Shown piece by piece: positions 49,037-57,164 of a stretch of 64,000 bases of DNA. The DNA is taken from assembly GCA_000632805.1 (NCBI GenBank), contig CP007444.1, forward strand, positions 1,178,001 to 1,242,000, in the 5' to 3' direction. The position numbers and the translations under genes were made by a program. Below the pieces are notes generated by a model that was given only the letters and a program-made list of their open reading frames with translations, had not been told where the DNA came from and did not search any database. This DNA comes from Dyella jiangningensis. Its GTDB lineage: Bacteria; Pseudomonadota; Gammaproteobacteria; Xanthomonadales; Rhodanobacteraceae. The number at the start of each line of letters is the position of its first letter. Position 1 is the stretch's first letter.

Positions 49037-49637
49037 AACACTGGTCTCCCTTTCGTTTCGTTAGGTGACCGCGCCCCCTAGTAGACGTCGAGATCGGGCG
49101 TGCCGATGGGCGTCTGCGCAAGTACGCATATGTGGCATATGCGTGGGCGCACCATACGCGTCCCGGTAGGCGACGGATATCGGCCATAGGGCCGGGGTTT
49201 CTTCACGGAAAACCGCAATAAACCTCGGGTGTTAACGCTGCCAGGCCCCAGGGCATGACGACATCCGGAACCATGTCGTGGCACGTGGATGCGTTGCCTG
49301 CGTTCGCTCTGAAGCGAGCCCAACGGTGCAGGCGGATGTGACAGGCGCAGCCCATGCGTCACGAGGGTAGACATCCGGATCGTGAAGTCCGCGGCCAGTG
49401 CATTCATCGAGCATGTGTCGCTCGCGGTGTGGCAGTAGCGATGGTGGGCACGCAAATGTGCGTCAGCCGGCCTGGCAGGGCGGCCATGACGCCAGAGGGG
49501 ACGAACAAGCATCTGCCGGCATGCGCAGAATCGTGAGCGAAGGCTTGCTAGTCTTCGAGAGCACTTCACCCGCCGCATGCAATCACGACGCGGTGCGGTT
49601 CCTCGCGATCGCAAACCTTCACTCGGCCCCAGATTCG
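49037..49637. other. 600-bp divergent intergenic region with a perfect 21-bp palindrome
   Basis: No convincing gene is present. At 49124-49144, ACGCATATG and CATATGCGT flank TGG as a perfect inverted repeat about 88 bases upstream of the exported-protein ATG, the position of an operator. Locally AT-rich stretches (AAAACCGCAATAAACC near 49210) could hold promoters. The rest, toward the GH92 start, has short open frames without ribosome sites. Confidence 0.5.
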
Positions 49638-51917
49638 ATGGCATTTCACCCAGGCTATGTTTTCAAACGCGGCACGGCTGCATGCGCACTGGCGCTGCTC
49701 TGCTTTTCATTACCCATCGCGACGGCCCGGGCTACCACGCCGACGCCGATCGACTGGGTCAATCCCTACATCGGCACCGCCGGCACCGGTTCGGAATACG
49801 GCGGGACCATGCCCTTGGTCACCACACCGTTCGGCATGACCAACTGGACGGCGCAGACACGGCAGAACCACGTCAGCGTCAGCCCCTACAACTATGCCGA
49901 CACACACATCGAAGGCTTCATCGGCACGCATCAGCCCGCCATCTGGATGGGCGACTACGGCTACGTCACCCTGATGCCCGAGCTCGATGACGCCAAGTAC
50001 ACACCGCAGACAAGGCGCTTGCCATTCTCGCGCAAGGACGAAGCCGCCTCGCCCGCCTACTACGCCGTGACCATGCAGGCCGGTAGCGGGCGCTCGATCC
50101 GCACGGAGTTCACCGCCACCGATCATTGCGGCTATTTGCGTTTCCTGTTTCCCAAGGCAAGCAGGGCAGGCGTGCTCATCGAGGCCACGCGTCCCGGCAT
50201 TCGCGGTTATGTGGAAGTCGACCAGGCCCACCGCGAAGTGCGCGGCTACAACCCGGATCGCCAGGACAACCAGCTGGGTCCCCTGGCGCTGCCCAACTTC
50301 AAGGGCTATTTCGTCGTCCGCTTCAAGCAGCCGATCAAGGCGGCCCGTGTTTACAAGGAAGCGGCGCCGCTGCAGGATCACAACGATGTCGAAGGCGACA
50401 ATGTGGGTGCCTACGTGTCGTTCGACACCGGGAGCGGCGAGCCGATCGAGGCGCAGGTAGGCACGTCGTTCATCAGCATGGCGCAGGCGCAGGCCAATCT
50501 TGATGCGGAGCTCCCCGCGTGGGATTTCGATGCGCGCCGCCAGTCGCTGAAAGACACTTGGAACACAAAACTGGGCCTGTTTGACATCGACGGCGCTACG
50601 ACCGACCAGCGACAGATCTTCTACACGGCGCTTTACCACTCACTGCTGTATCCGCGGCTGTTCTCTGAACACGGGCGCTACTACAGCGCATTCGACGACC
50701 AGGTGCACGACGGCGAGTCGTACATCGACTATTCCATCTGGGACACCTTCCGCGCCGAACACAGCCTGCTGACGCTGCTCGCGCCCGAGCGGATCGACGG
50801 CATGATCCAGGCGCTGCTGCAGAACTATCGCGAAGGCGGCTGGATGCCCAAATGGCCCAATCCCTCTTACACCAACATCATGATCGGCACACACGCCGAT
50901 TCGCTGGTGGCGGAAGCGATCGTCAAAGGGTTTCGCGGGTTCGATTGGCAGCTGGCCTATGACGCGGTACGCAAGGACGCCATGACGCCGCCCGATGGCG
51001 ACACTACGCGCCAATGGCGCGATCGCGAACCCCATACGCCCTATGAAGCGCGCGCCGGCCTGACCTATGCGTTGAAGCTGGGTTACCTGCCGTCGGACAA
51101 GGTCGCCGAATCGGCCTCGAGCACGCTGGAAGAGTCGTACGACGACTACGCAGTCGCCCGCGTGGCCCAGGCCACCGGACACGAGGACGATTACGCGTAT
51201 TTCATGCAGCGCTCGTCCAACTACCGCCTGCTGTTCAATCCCAAGCGCGGCTTCATGCAGGCACGTCGCGCTGATGGTTCCTGGGCGTCGCCCTCGGATG
51301 GCTGGACCGAGGGTGATGAGTGGGCGTATCTCTTCGCCGCCTTGCACGACATCCCCGGCACCATCGAATTGCTTGGCGGCCCGGCGGCGGCCGAGGCGAA
51401 GCTCGATGCTCATTTCCGCGATGGGCACAACCACCACGACAACGAGCCCAGTCATCACTACGGCTATCTCTACGACTTCATGGGCGTGCCCTGGAAAACC
51501 CAGGCCCGCGTACGTGAGATTGCCGCCACCGCCTACGCGAACACACCGGTTGGCATCCTCGGCAACGAGGACTGTGGCCAGATGTCGGCGTGGTATGTCT
51601 TCACCGCCATGGGCTTTTATCCGCTCAACCCCGCGTCGGGTGAATACATGATCGGCAGCCCGCTGTTCACGCGCCTCGCGTTGCGGTTGGGCAACGGCAA
51701 GAGCTTCGTCGTCACCGCGAAGAACAACGCCGCCGACAACGTGTACATCCAATCGGCCAAGCTCAATGGCAAGCCGCTGGATGCGCCGGTGATCCGCTAC
51801 GACCAGATCATGGACGGCGGCACGCTCGAATTCGTGATGGGCCCACGGCCTTCGGATTGGGCGAAGTCGTGGCGGGGGCAGGCCACCGCGCGCGCGACGG
51901 CGACGAAAGCGCAGTGA
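49638..51917 (+). CDS. GH92-family alpha-mannosidase
   Basis: A 759-residue exported glycoside hydrolase. A signal peptide (about residues 1-31, ALALLCFSLPIATARA) precedes an N-terminal beta-sandwich starting VNPYIGTAGTG. An (alpha/alpha)6 catalytic domain follows with the GH92 signature GNEDCGQMSAWYVFTAMGFYP and IGSPLF. GH92 enzymes are calcium-dependent exo-acting alpha-mannosidases on N-glycans or yeast mannan. There is no neighbouring sugar transporter or other CAZyme, so it is not in a dedicated utilisation locus. The ATG at 49638 starts the signal peptide but has a weak ribosome site. Confidence 0.93.
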   Translation: MAFHPGYVFKRGTAACALALLCFSLPIATARATTPTPIDWVNPYIGTAGTGSEYGGTMPLVTTPFGMTNWTAQTRQNHVSVSPYNYADTHIEGFIGTHQPAIWMGDYGYVTLMPELDDAKYTPQTRRLPFSRKDEAASPAYYAVTMQAGSGRSIRTEFTATDHCGYLRFLFPKASRAGVLIEATRPGIRGYVEVDQAHREVRGYNPDRQDNQLGPLALPNFKGYFVVRFKQPIKAARVYKEAAPLQDHNDVEGDNVGAYVSFDTGSGEPIEAQVGTSFISMAQAQANLDAELPAWDFDARRQSLKDTWNTKLGLFDIDGATTDQRQIFYTALYHSLLYPRLFSEHGRYYSAFDDQVHDGESYIDYSIWDTFRAEHSLLTLLAPERIDGMIQALLQNYREGGWMPKWPNPSYTNIMIGTHADSLVAEAIVKGFRGFDWQLAYDAVRKDAMTPPDGDTTRQWRDREPHTPYEARAGLTYALKLGYLPSDKVAESASSTLEESYDDYAVARVAQATGHEDDYAYFMQRSSNYRLLFNPKRGFMQARRADGSWASPSDGWTEGDEWAYLFAALHDIPGTIELLGGPAAAEAKLDAHFRDGHNHHDNEPSHHYGYLYDFMGVPWKTQARVREIAATAYANTPVGILGNEDCGQMSAWYVFTAMGFYPLNPASGEYMIGSPLFTRLALRLGNGKSFVVTAKNNAADNVYIQSAKLNGKPLDAPVIRYDQIMDGGTLEFVMGPRPSDWAKSWRGQATARATATKAQ

Positions 51918-51992
51918 CGACGCACGCCCGGCAAGCCAGGTATTGGCTTGCCGGGCGAGTGGTGCTTCCACTCAGTGCGTTTGGTGCTGGCG

Positions 51993-52748
51993 TCAGATCT
52001 GAGCCTGGCCACCATCGGCAAACAGTTCCGACCCATTGATGAAGCTGGAGTCGTCGGAGGCGAGGAAGGCCACGGCCTTGGCGATTTCCGCGGGCTCGCC
52101 CAGGCGTCCCATCGGCACGAGGGAGGTCAGGTAGTCCAGAAGGCCGTCCTGCGCTTCCTTCGATTCACCGCCCAGCTCGGCCAGACTCACAGTGCGGGTC
52201 GAGCCCGGGCTCACGACGTTGACGCGGATCTTGCGCTCCTTCAGGTCCAAGACCCAGCTGCGGGCCAGGCTGCGCACGGCCGCCTTGGAAGCGCTGTAGA
52301 TGCTGAATGCGGCGGTTCCCTTGCTGCCTGCAATCGATCCGGTGAGCACGATCGAGCCACCAGCCCGGATCAGCGGAAGCATCGTCTGCACGGTAAAGAC
52401 CAGTGCCTTCACGTTGCGGTTGAAGGTGTCGTCGAAATGCTGTTCGGTGATCTCGCCCAACGGCGCCATGGTGCCGCCGCCGGCATTGGCGAAGAGGATA
52501 TCCAGATGACCCTCGTTGGTCTTGATCGTATGGGCCAGCGCCTGCAGGTCGTCGCTCTTGGTGACGTCGCCGCGGATGCCCACGACGCCTCGGCCGATGA
52601 CCTTCACTGCGGCGTCCAGTTCGGCCTGGCGGCGGCCGGTGATGTAGACCTTGGCGCCCTCGTTGGCCAGTTCCATCGCCGAGGCGAAACCGATGCCGCT
52701 CGTGCCGCCGGTGACCAGGGCGATCTTGCCGTTGAGTCGGGTATTCAT
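51993..52748 (-). CDS. SDR-family oxidoreductase
   Basis: A 251-residue classical short-chain dehydrogenase. The NAD(P) motif TGGTSGIG is at residues 14-21, then NAGGG. The catalytic Ser lies in VLTGSIAGS and the YSASK motif is intact, in contrast to the SDR at 40866. [10 protein letters not shown] and [12 protein letters not shown] complete the fold. Arg in ITGRRQAEL suggests NADPH. The substrate is unknown. It is divergent from a LysR regulator across 129 bases with an inverted repeat, so it is probably that regulator's target. Confidence 0.93.
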   Translation of the reverse strand: MNTRLNGKIALVTGGTSGIGFASAMELANEGAKVYITGRRQAELDAAVKVIGRGVVGIRGDVTKSDDLQALAHTIKTNEGHLDILFANAGGGTMAPLGEITEQHFDDTFNRNVKALVFTVQTMLPLIRAGGSIVLTGSIAGSKGTAAFSIYSASKAAVRSLARSWVLDLKERKIRVNVVSPGSTRTVSLAELGGESKEAQDGLLDYLTSLVPMGRLGEPAEIAKAVAFLASDDSSFINGSELFADGGQAQI

Positions 52749-52822
52749 GGTGGTGCTCCCATCAGTTGGAGGTGATGGGTGAAACGATAGGCGCGATGCG
52801 CCACCGGATTAAGATGGGCGCA

Positions 52823-52839
52823 AGGAAATGAATTTTCCT
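52823..52839. promoter_or_regulatory. Inverted repeat between divergent SDR and LysR genes
   Basis: AGGAAA (52823-52828) and TTTCCT (52834-52839) flank five bases, 39 bases before the LysR ATG. The spacing fits a LysR-type operator shared by the regulator and the SDR gene. Confidence 0.5.
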
Positions 52840-52877
52840 CCCCGTGAATAATCGTGGCCCCTCATTCTGGAGCACCC

Positions 52878-53795
52878 ATGGACCAGCTGGATGCATTGCG
52901 CGTCTTCGTTCGCATCGCCGACTCCGGTGGCTTTGGCAAGGCGTCGGACGCGCTGGGCATTCCCCGGGCCACGGTCACCAAGCTCGTGCAGGAACTGGAG
53001 CAGCACCTGGGTGTGAAGCTGTTCCAGCGATCCACCCGCAAAGTGACCGTAACCGATGAGGGCAGGGCGTATCGCCAGCGTGCCGTCGAGCTGCTGGCGG
53101 GCCTCGAGGAAATGGACGCCATGTTCTCCCGAGCCACGGAAGGTCCGCGTGGCCGGCTGCGCGTCGATATCGGCTCTTCGCTCGCCAATCTCATTCTGTT
53201 GCCCAGGCTGGGGAGTTTTCGCGCGGCATTTCCCGACGTTCGCCTGGAGCTGGGAGTAAGCGACCGGCATGTCGATCTCATTGGCGACGCCGTTGACTGC
53301 GTGATCCGTGGTGGCGAGCTCACGGATACCTCACTGGTGGCAAGGCGCATTGCGAGTCTCGATTACGTAACGTGCGCAAGCGCCGGCTATGTGAAGACAC
53401 ACGGTATGCCGGCGCATCCGGAGGAGTTGCGTGAACAGCACGATCTGGTGGGCTATTTCTCGTCGCTCACGGGGCGACCTTTCTCCCTGCTCTTTCATCG
53501 CGACGAGGAACGCGTGGAGGTCGATCCGCGCGGCTCCCGCGGCGTTCTCGTCAATGAGAGTACCTCGCACCTCACGGCCCTCAAGGCCGGGCTCGGCGTG
53601 GGCCAGACATTCGGCTTCATGGCGAAGCCATATCTGGAGAGCGGTGAACTCATCCAGCTTCTGCCGGACTGGCAGCGTCCGCTGCACGATCTCAATCTCG
53701 TGTTCGAGCGAACCCGTCATGAAAGCGCACGATTGCGAGCCTTCATCGAATGGGCCGCGGACGTCTTTGCACCGTACGATTGCCGGCCAAAGTAG
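52878..53795 (+). CDS. LysR-family transcriptional regulator
   Basis: A 305-residue LysR regulator. The N-terminal winged helix (MDQLDALRVFVRIADSGGFGKASDALGIPRATVTKLVQELEQHLG) shows the IPRATVT form seen in the DsdC/AaeR-like group. A type 2 periplasmic-binding effector domain follows. The ATG at 52878 opens the conserved part (GGAGCACCC ribosome site). It most likely controls the divergent SDR gene; its effector is unknown. Downstream lies the decayed SIS-domain gene and the RAYT scar. Confidence 0.92.
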   Translation: MDQLDALRVFVRIADSGGFGKASDALGIPRATVTKLVQELEQHLGVKLFQRSTRKVTVTDEGRAYRQRAVELLAGLEEMDAMFSRATEGPRGRLRVDIGSSLANLILLPRLGSFRAAFPDVRLELGVSDRHVDLIGDAVDCVIRGGELTDTSLVARRIASLDYVTCASAGYVKTHGMPAHPEELREQHDLVGYFSSLTGRPFSLLFHRDEERVEVDPRGSRGVLVNESTSHLTALKAGLGVGQTFGFMAKPYLESGELIQLLPDWQRPLHDLNLVFERTRHESARLRAFIEWAADVFAPYDCRPK

Positions 53796-53821
53796 AAAGC
53801 GTGCCGCTGGCCGGGTGCAGC

Positions 53822-54136
53822 TCAGTCCACGGCTGCCTTGCGTCGCTTGCCGCGCCTTCGGTGGCTTGCTGCGCGCCGCCCGAGATAACCCACCAGATCC
53901 TGGCGCAGCCCGTTGATCTCGCTGAGCCGGTCCATCACGTCGCCGCTTTCATTGCTCACGTCGGCGACGATGAGGCTGAACAGGCTGGAGACGGCGCTGG
54001 CTTACACCATCAGCACGTGCGGGGTGAGTTCCTGAGCCCAGTAGCAGTCAGTGAGCAGCACCAGCGGAATCTTCCGCTCGACCACGCGCTCGGCAATGGT
54101 GCGAGCTGCTTGAAGTGGCGGCGCATGTCCAAGACA
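53822..54136 (-). pseudogene. Remnant of a SIS-domain (RpiR-like) regulator gene
   Basis: Reading leftwards from 54136, the sequence encodes MRRHFKQLA in one frame. A frameshift follows, then TIAERVVERKIPLVLLTD and ELTPHVLMV, a TAA (54004-54002), and in the same frame SLFSLIVADVSNESGDVMD and LRQDLVGYLGRR, up to a TGA at 53824-53822. The pattern 'DMRR...RKIPLVLLTD' resembles the C-terminal SIS domain of MurR/RpiR regulators. The N-terminal two-thirds are missing; the right end meets the RAYT element's inverted repeat, which apparently replaced it. The family call is tentative. Confidence 0.5.
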
Positions 54137-54946
54137 GGAGTCAGAGTGCACTTTTAAATGGCACTGGACTCCTTGCGAGGTCGGCCGATTTTGCCCGGCC
54201 CTACACGTCGTGCAAGTTGCTTCTCTATGGCCTCGCGGAATCGGTTGGATCACAGCGCGTATTGTCGTTGCACATGCGTGCGGATTGAATCGAGATCGCC
54301 CGAAAGTACCTCCGCGAACAGCGCACGGTAAGCAGCGCGCTGTTCTGTCGGCGTTGCACCGAGCGATAAATAATTGGCATGGGGCTTTAGCAGGGCGTCT
54401 TCCGCGCCCTCGCCGTTGCTGTGGTAGCTGGACCAGCGCTAGTCTGCGAGAGATGCAACCATCCGTGCGCGCACTGGATTTAGCTCAATATAGCGATAGC
54501 ACCGCAACCGATAGCCGTCTACTAGGCAAGACTTATATCGACCTTCCCAAAGCGTTCCGGTGCGACGGTATCGGTCATTGATGTATCTGACGTAACGTCT
54601 TCCCAGGGCCTGCATGACTCGGGCAATTTGTCCGGACGCGCATGGTGTCGCTAAAAGATGGGCATGATTGGTCATGAACACATAGGCATGGACACGACAG
54701 CCTTCGCGTAGGCAGACCTCGCGTAACTCCATGAGGTACCGCTGGTAGTCTTGCTCGGCAAAGAAGCATGGTTGCCAAACATTGCGTCCCTGAACGATAT
54801 GCTGGGGAATGTGTGGGAAGGTCAATGCGTGGATGACGGGCCATGGCGTGCTCCAGAAATGGACGCATGTATGTTGCGCAAGCCAAGGAAGTGCATCGAC
54901 CGGTCAATCACTCCGTAGTGCGAAGGAAAGGTGCACTCTGGACCCC
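54137..54946 (-). mobile_element. Decayed REP-associated (RAYT) insertion with inverted flanks
   Basis: The element carries a dead Y1 transposase (next entry) between inverted flanks: GGAGTCAGAGTGCACTTTT at 54137-54155 and AAAGGTGCACTCTGGACCCC at 54927-54946 (core GAGTGCAC / GTGCACTC). Such flanks are typical of RAYT loci. It separates the SIS-domain remnant from a tRNA-Thr 3' half. Confidence 0.72.
54154..54844 (-). pseudogene. REP-associated tyrosine transposase (Y1/IS200-like), inactivated
   Basis: The ancestral product is about 225 residues. MARHPRIDLP is encoded from 54844; one extra C in the CCC at about 54818 shifts the frame. The reading then continues HIPQHIVQGRNVWQPCFF, the HUH strand FMTNHAHLLATP, RYRRTGTLWEGRYKSCLVD and CYRYIELNPVRARMV. 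A TAG at 54441-54439 replaces the Tyr of the conserved YRWSSY. The frame runs on as RWSSYHSNGEG..., with a TGA at 54252-54250 in place of a Gly, and ends at TAA 54156-54154 after GKIGRPRK. Three lesions make it a pseudogene. RAYTs are single-strand transposases domesticated for REP spread. Confidence 0.85.
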
Positions 54947-54960
54947 AGTTTTCAGTTTTC

Positions 54961-55015
54961 TGAGCGGCGCATTCGTAATGCGTAGTCCCAGGTTCGACTC
55001 CTGTCTCCGGTGCCA
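54961..55015 (+). pseudogene. 3' half of a tRNA-Thr(CGT)
   Basis: The anticodon arm GCGCA-TTCGTAA-TGCGT (anticodon CGT at 54974-54976), a variable loop, the T arm with GGTTCGACTCC and a 3' CTCCGGTGCCA are recognisable. Upstream, only GAGC of the D-stem remains; the acceptor 5' strand and D loop are missing and the RAYT flank begins 15 bases away. The T stem has one mismatch. This is a truncated tRNA copy, probably left by an integration or deletion event. Confidence 0.72.
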
Positions 55016-55395
55016 TAAAAATCAAAAGCTTGCTGTGCTTTTAGCGTCGCCGGCCTTTTCTTGTGCGTCTTTTCCCAAGCCCCCGTAGCCGCCCCACCAG
55101 AGCTACCCGGATGCACTTCCGCCGGGTCACTTTTCGTAAGAGGATAGGTAAAGTTCTTTCGAGCGTTGCCGAAAAGCCGATGTGGCTTTTCAGCTTTGTC
55201 CCATACAGGGGGACTTACGCGCCATAGCCAATTCGCTGCCTTCAGGGGCCGCGTCGGACCTCCGACGTACCTGCGGGCGGGAAACACGCGCCTCCGTTGC
55301 AAGGGGCGCGTACATGGCTGCGTGCCCCCTGCATGGTCTGGACGGGTCGCGATGTATTCGCGCCCTGCCTGCTTTGGCAGAAACAAGGAAGGGTC
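55016..55395 (+). other. tpsB leader region with several hairpins
   Basis: No gene is supported. Seen in order: AAAAGC/GCTTTT (55024-55042), a possible tRNA terminator remnant; GAAAAGCC-GATGT-GGCTTTTC (55171-55191); GTCCC/GGGAC (about 55198-55214); and ACGCGCC/GGGCGCGT (about 55286-55312). The density of hairpins suggests a structured 5' leader for the secretion genes, but no known riboswitch class is recognised. Confidence 0.4.
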
Positions 55396-57111
55396 GTGCT
55401 TCAAGGACAGAAGAGGGCGCCCGCGTGGCGCTCGTGGCTCACACTCGCGGGTCTGTGCATTCCGGTGGCATCTGCCGTGGCGCAGGTGGCCGATACCGCA
55501 ACGCAGGAGATCCTGCGCCAGCAGGAACGCGAGCGCGCACTGCGCGAGCAGCAGGCATCACGCCCCGACGTGCGCCTGCCCGTGCCTGAGAAAGCCGTCG
55601 AGGATCGCATCCCCGCCGATGAAACGCCGTGCTTCGCCATCCAGCACATCCGCATGGATGGCGACGGCGCCTCGCAGTTCCAGTGGGCGCTGAAGGCGGC
55701 CGATGCGCCGCACGATCCCGCCACCGGCCGGTGCCTGGGAACGCAGGGCATCAACGTGGTAATGAAGCGCATCCAGAATGCCATCGTCGCGCGCGGTTAC
55801 GTCACCACACGTGTGCTGGCCAAACCGCAGGATCTGCACGGCGGCGTGCTCACGCTGACCGTGGTGCCAGGCCGCATCCGCACCATCCGCTTCGCACCGG
55901 GTGTGGATGCGCGTGCCACCTCGTGGCGCGATGCGTTGCCCGCCCGCCCTGGCGACCTGCTCAACCTGCGTGACATCGAGCAGGCGCTGGAGAACTTCAA
56001 GCGCGTACCCACCGCCGATGCGGACATCAAGATCGCGCCCGCCGATGGCGACGCCCAGGCCGGCGAAAGCGACCTGGTGATCGAGTGGAAGCAATCCTCG
56101 CCGATGCGCCTTGCACTCTCGCTCGACGATTCGGGCAGCGACGCCACTGGCAAGCTGCAGGGCGGTGCCACGCTGTCGCTGGACAACCTGCTGACGTGGA
56201 ACGACCTGTTCTACGCCAACCTCGGGCAGGACGTGCTCAACGGCGACCGCAAGGGCACGCGCAGCTACACCGTGCATTACGACGTGCCCTACGGCTACTG
56301 GCAGCTGGGCGCCACCGCCAGCAGCTATGCCTATCACCAGACCGTCGCCGGCTACCAGCAGAGCTACGTCTACAGTGGCACCAGCCACAACGCGGACGCG
56401 CGACTGAGTCGGCTGCTCTACCGCAATGCCACGCTCAAGTGGGGCGCCTACGTGCGCGCGTGGGAGCGCGACTCGAACAACTTCGTCGACGACACCGAAG
56501 TACTCGTGCAGCGGCGTCGTCAGGGCGGGTGGGAAGCCGGTTTCACCTACCGGCAGTTTATCGGTGCGGCCACGCTGGATGCCAACGCCGCCTATCGGCG
56601 CGGCACCGGCGCGTTCAATGCACTGCATGCGCCTGAGGAAGCCTTCGGTGATGGCACGTCACGCACCAAGCTGATCACCGCCGATGCCACGCTCACCGTG
56701 CCGTTCCAGCTCGGCAGTCAGCGTTTCCGTTACATCGGCAGCTGGCGCGCACAATGGAACCAGACACCGCTGGTGCCGCAGGATCGCTTCGCCATCGGCG
56801 GCCGTTACACCGGGCGCGGCTTCGACGGCGAGCTGTCGCTCACCGGCGACCGTGGCTGGCTGTGGCGCAACGATCTCGGCTGGAGCGTTGGCGCAGGGCA
56901 GGAGTTGTACCTCGGCGCGGACGTTGGCCATGTCAGCGGCCCGCCCACGCAGTGGGAGCTGGGCCAGACCCTGGCAGGCGCCGTGCTTGGCCTGCGTGGC
57001 GGCTGGCGGGGCTTCTCCTGGGATGCCTTCGTCGGTGCACCGATCAGCAAGCCGCACGGTTTCCAGAGCGACAACCCCACCACCGGTTTCACCCTTAGCT
57101 GGTCGTACTAG
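55396..57111 (+). CDS. Two-partner secretion outer-membrane transporter (TpsB, FhaC/ShlB family)
   Basis: Exports the partner TpsA across the outer membrane. The 571-residue protein has a signal peptide (about residues 1-28, LAGLCIPVASAVA) and an N-terminal helix with a Gln/Arg-rich linker (ILRQQERERALREQQ). Two POTRA domains follow (FAIQHIRMDGDG..., then LTLTVVPGRIRTIRF), then a 16-stranded barrel containing the conserved RFAIGGRYTGRGFDGE of the L6 loop and ending in SWSY. GTG 55396 is chosen because AAGGAAGGG precedes it and the signal peptide starts there. It lies 53 bases upstream of tpsA. Confidence 0.93.
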   Translation: MLQGQKRAPAWRSWLTLAGLCIPVASAVAQVADTATQEILRQQERERALREQQASRPDVRLPVPEKAVEDRIPADETPCFAIQHIRMDGDGASQFQWALKAADAPHDPATGRCLGTQGINVVMKRIQNAIVARGYVTTRVLAKPQDLHGGVLTLTVVPGRIRTIRFAPGVDARATSWRDALPARPGDLLNLRDIEQALENFKRVPTADADIKIAPADGDAQAGESDLVIEWKQSSPMRLALSLDDSGSDATGKLQGGATLSLDNLLTWNDLFYANLGQDVLNGDRKGTRSYTVHYDVPYGYWQLGATASSYAYHQTVAGYQQSYVYSGTSHNADARLSRLLYRNATLKWGAYVRAWERDSNNFVDDTEVLVQRRRQGGWEAGFTYRQFIGAATLDANAAYRRGTGAFNALHAPEEAFGDGTSRTKLITADATLTVPFQLGSQRFRYIGSWRAQWNQTPLVPQDRFAIGGRYTGRGFDGELSLTGDRGWLWRNDLGWSVGAGQELYLGADVGHVSGPPTQWELGQTLAGAVLGLRGGWRGFSWDAFVGAPISKPHGFQSDNPTTGFTLSWSY

Positions 57112-57164
57112 TCCGGCGGCGCGCATGTGCGCGCCTTGCGTCGTTCGTCTGACAGGGAAAGTCC

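Noticed and set aside
54002..54253. 83-aa open frame as a gene
   Set aside because: It straddles the RAYT end and the SIS-domain remnant; it is a chance join of two pseudogenes.
53822..55015. Prophage or integrase at the tRNA scar
   Set aside because: No integrase, phage structural gene or direct repeat is visible; only a dead RAYT and gene fragments are supported.
55016..55395. c-di-GMP or other riboswitch upstream of tpsB
   Set aside because: Hairpins exist but none of the conserved core sequences of known classes could be matched by eye.
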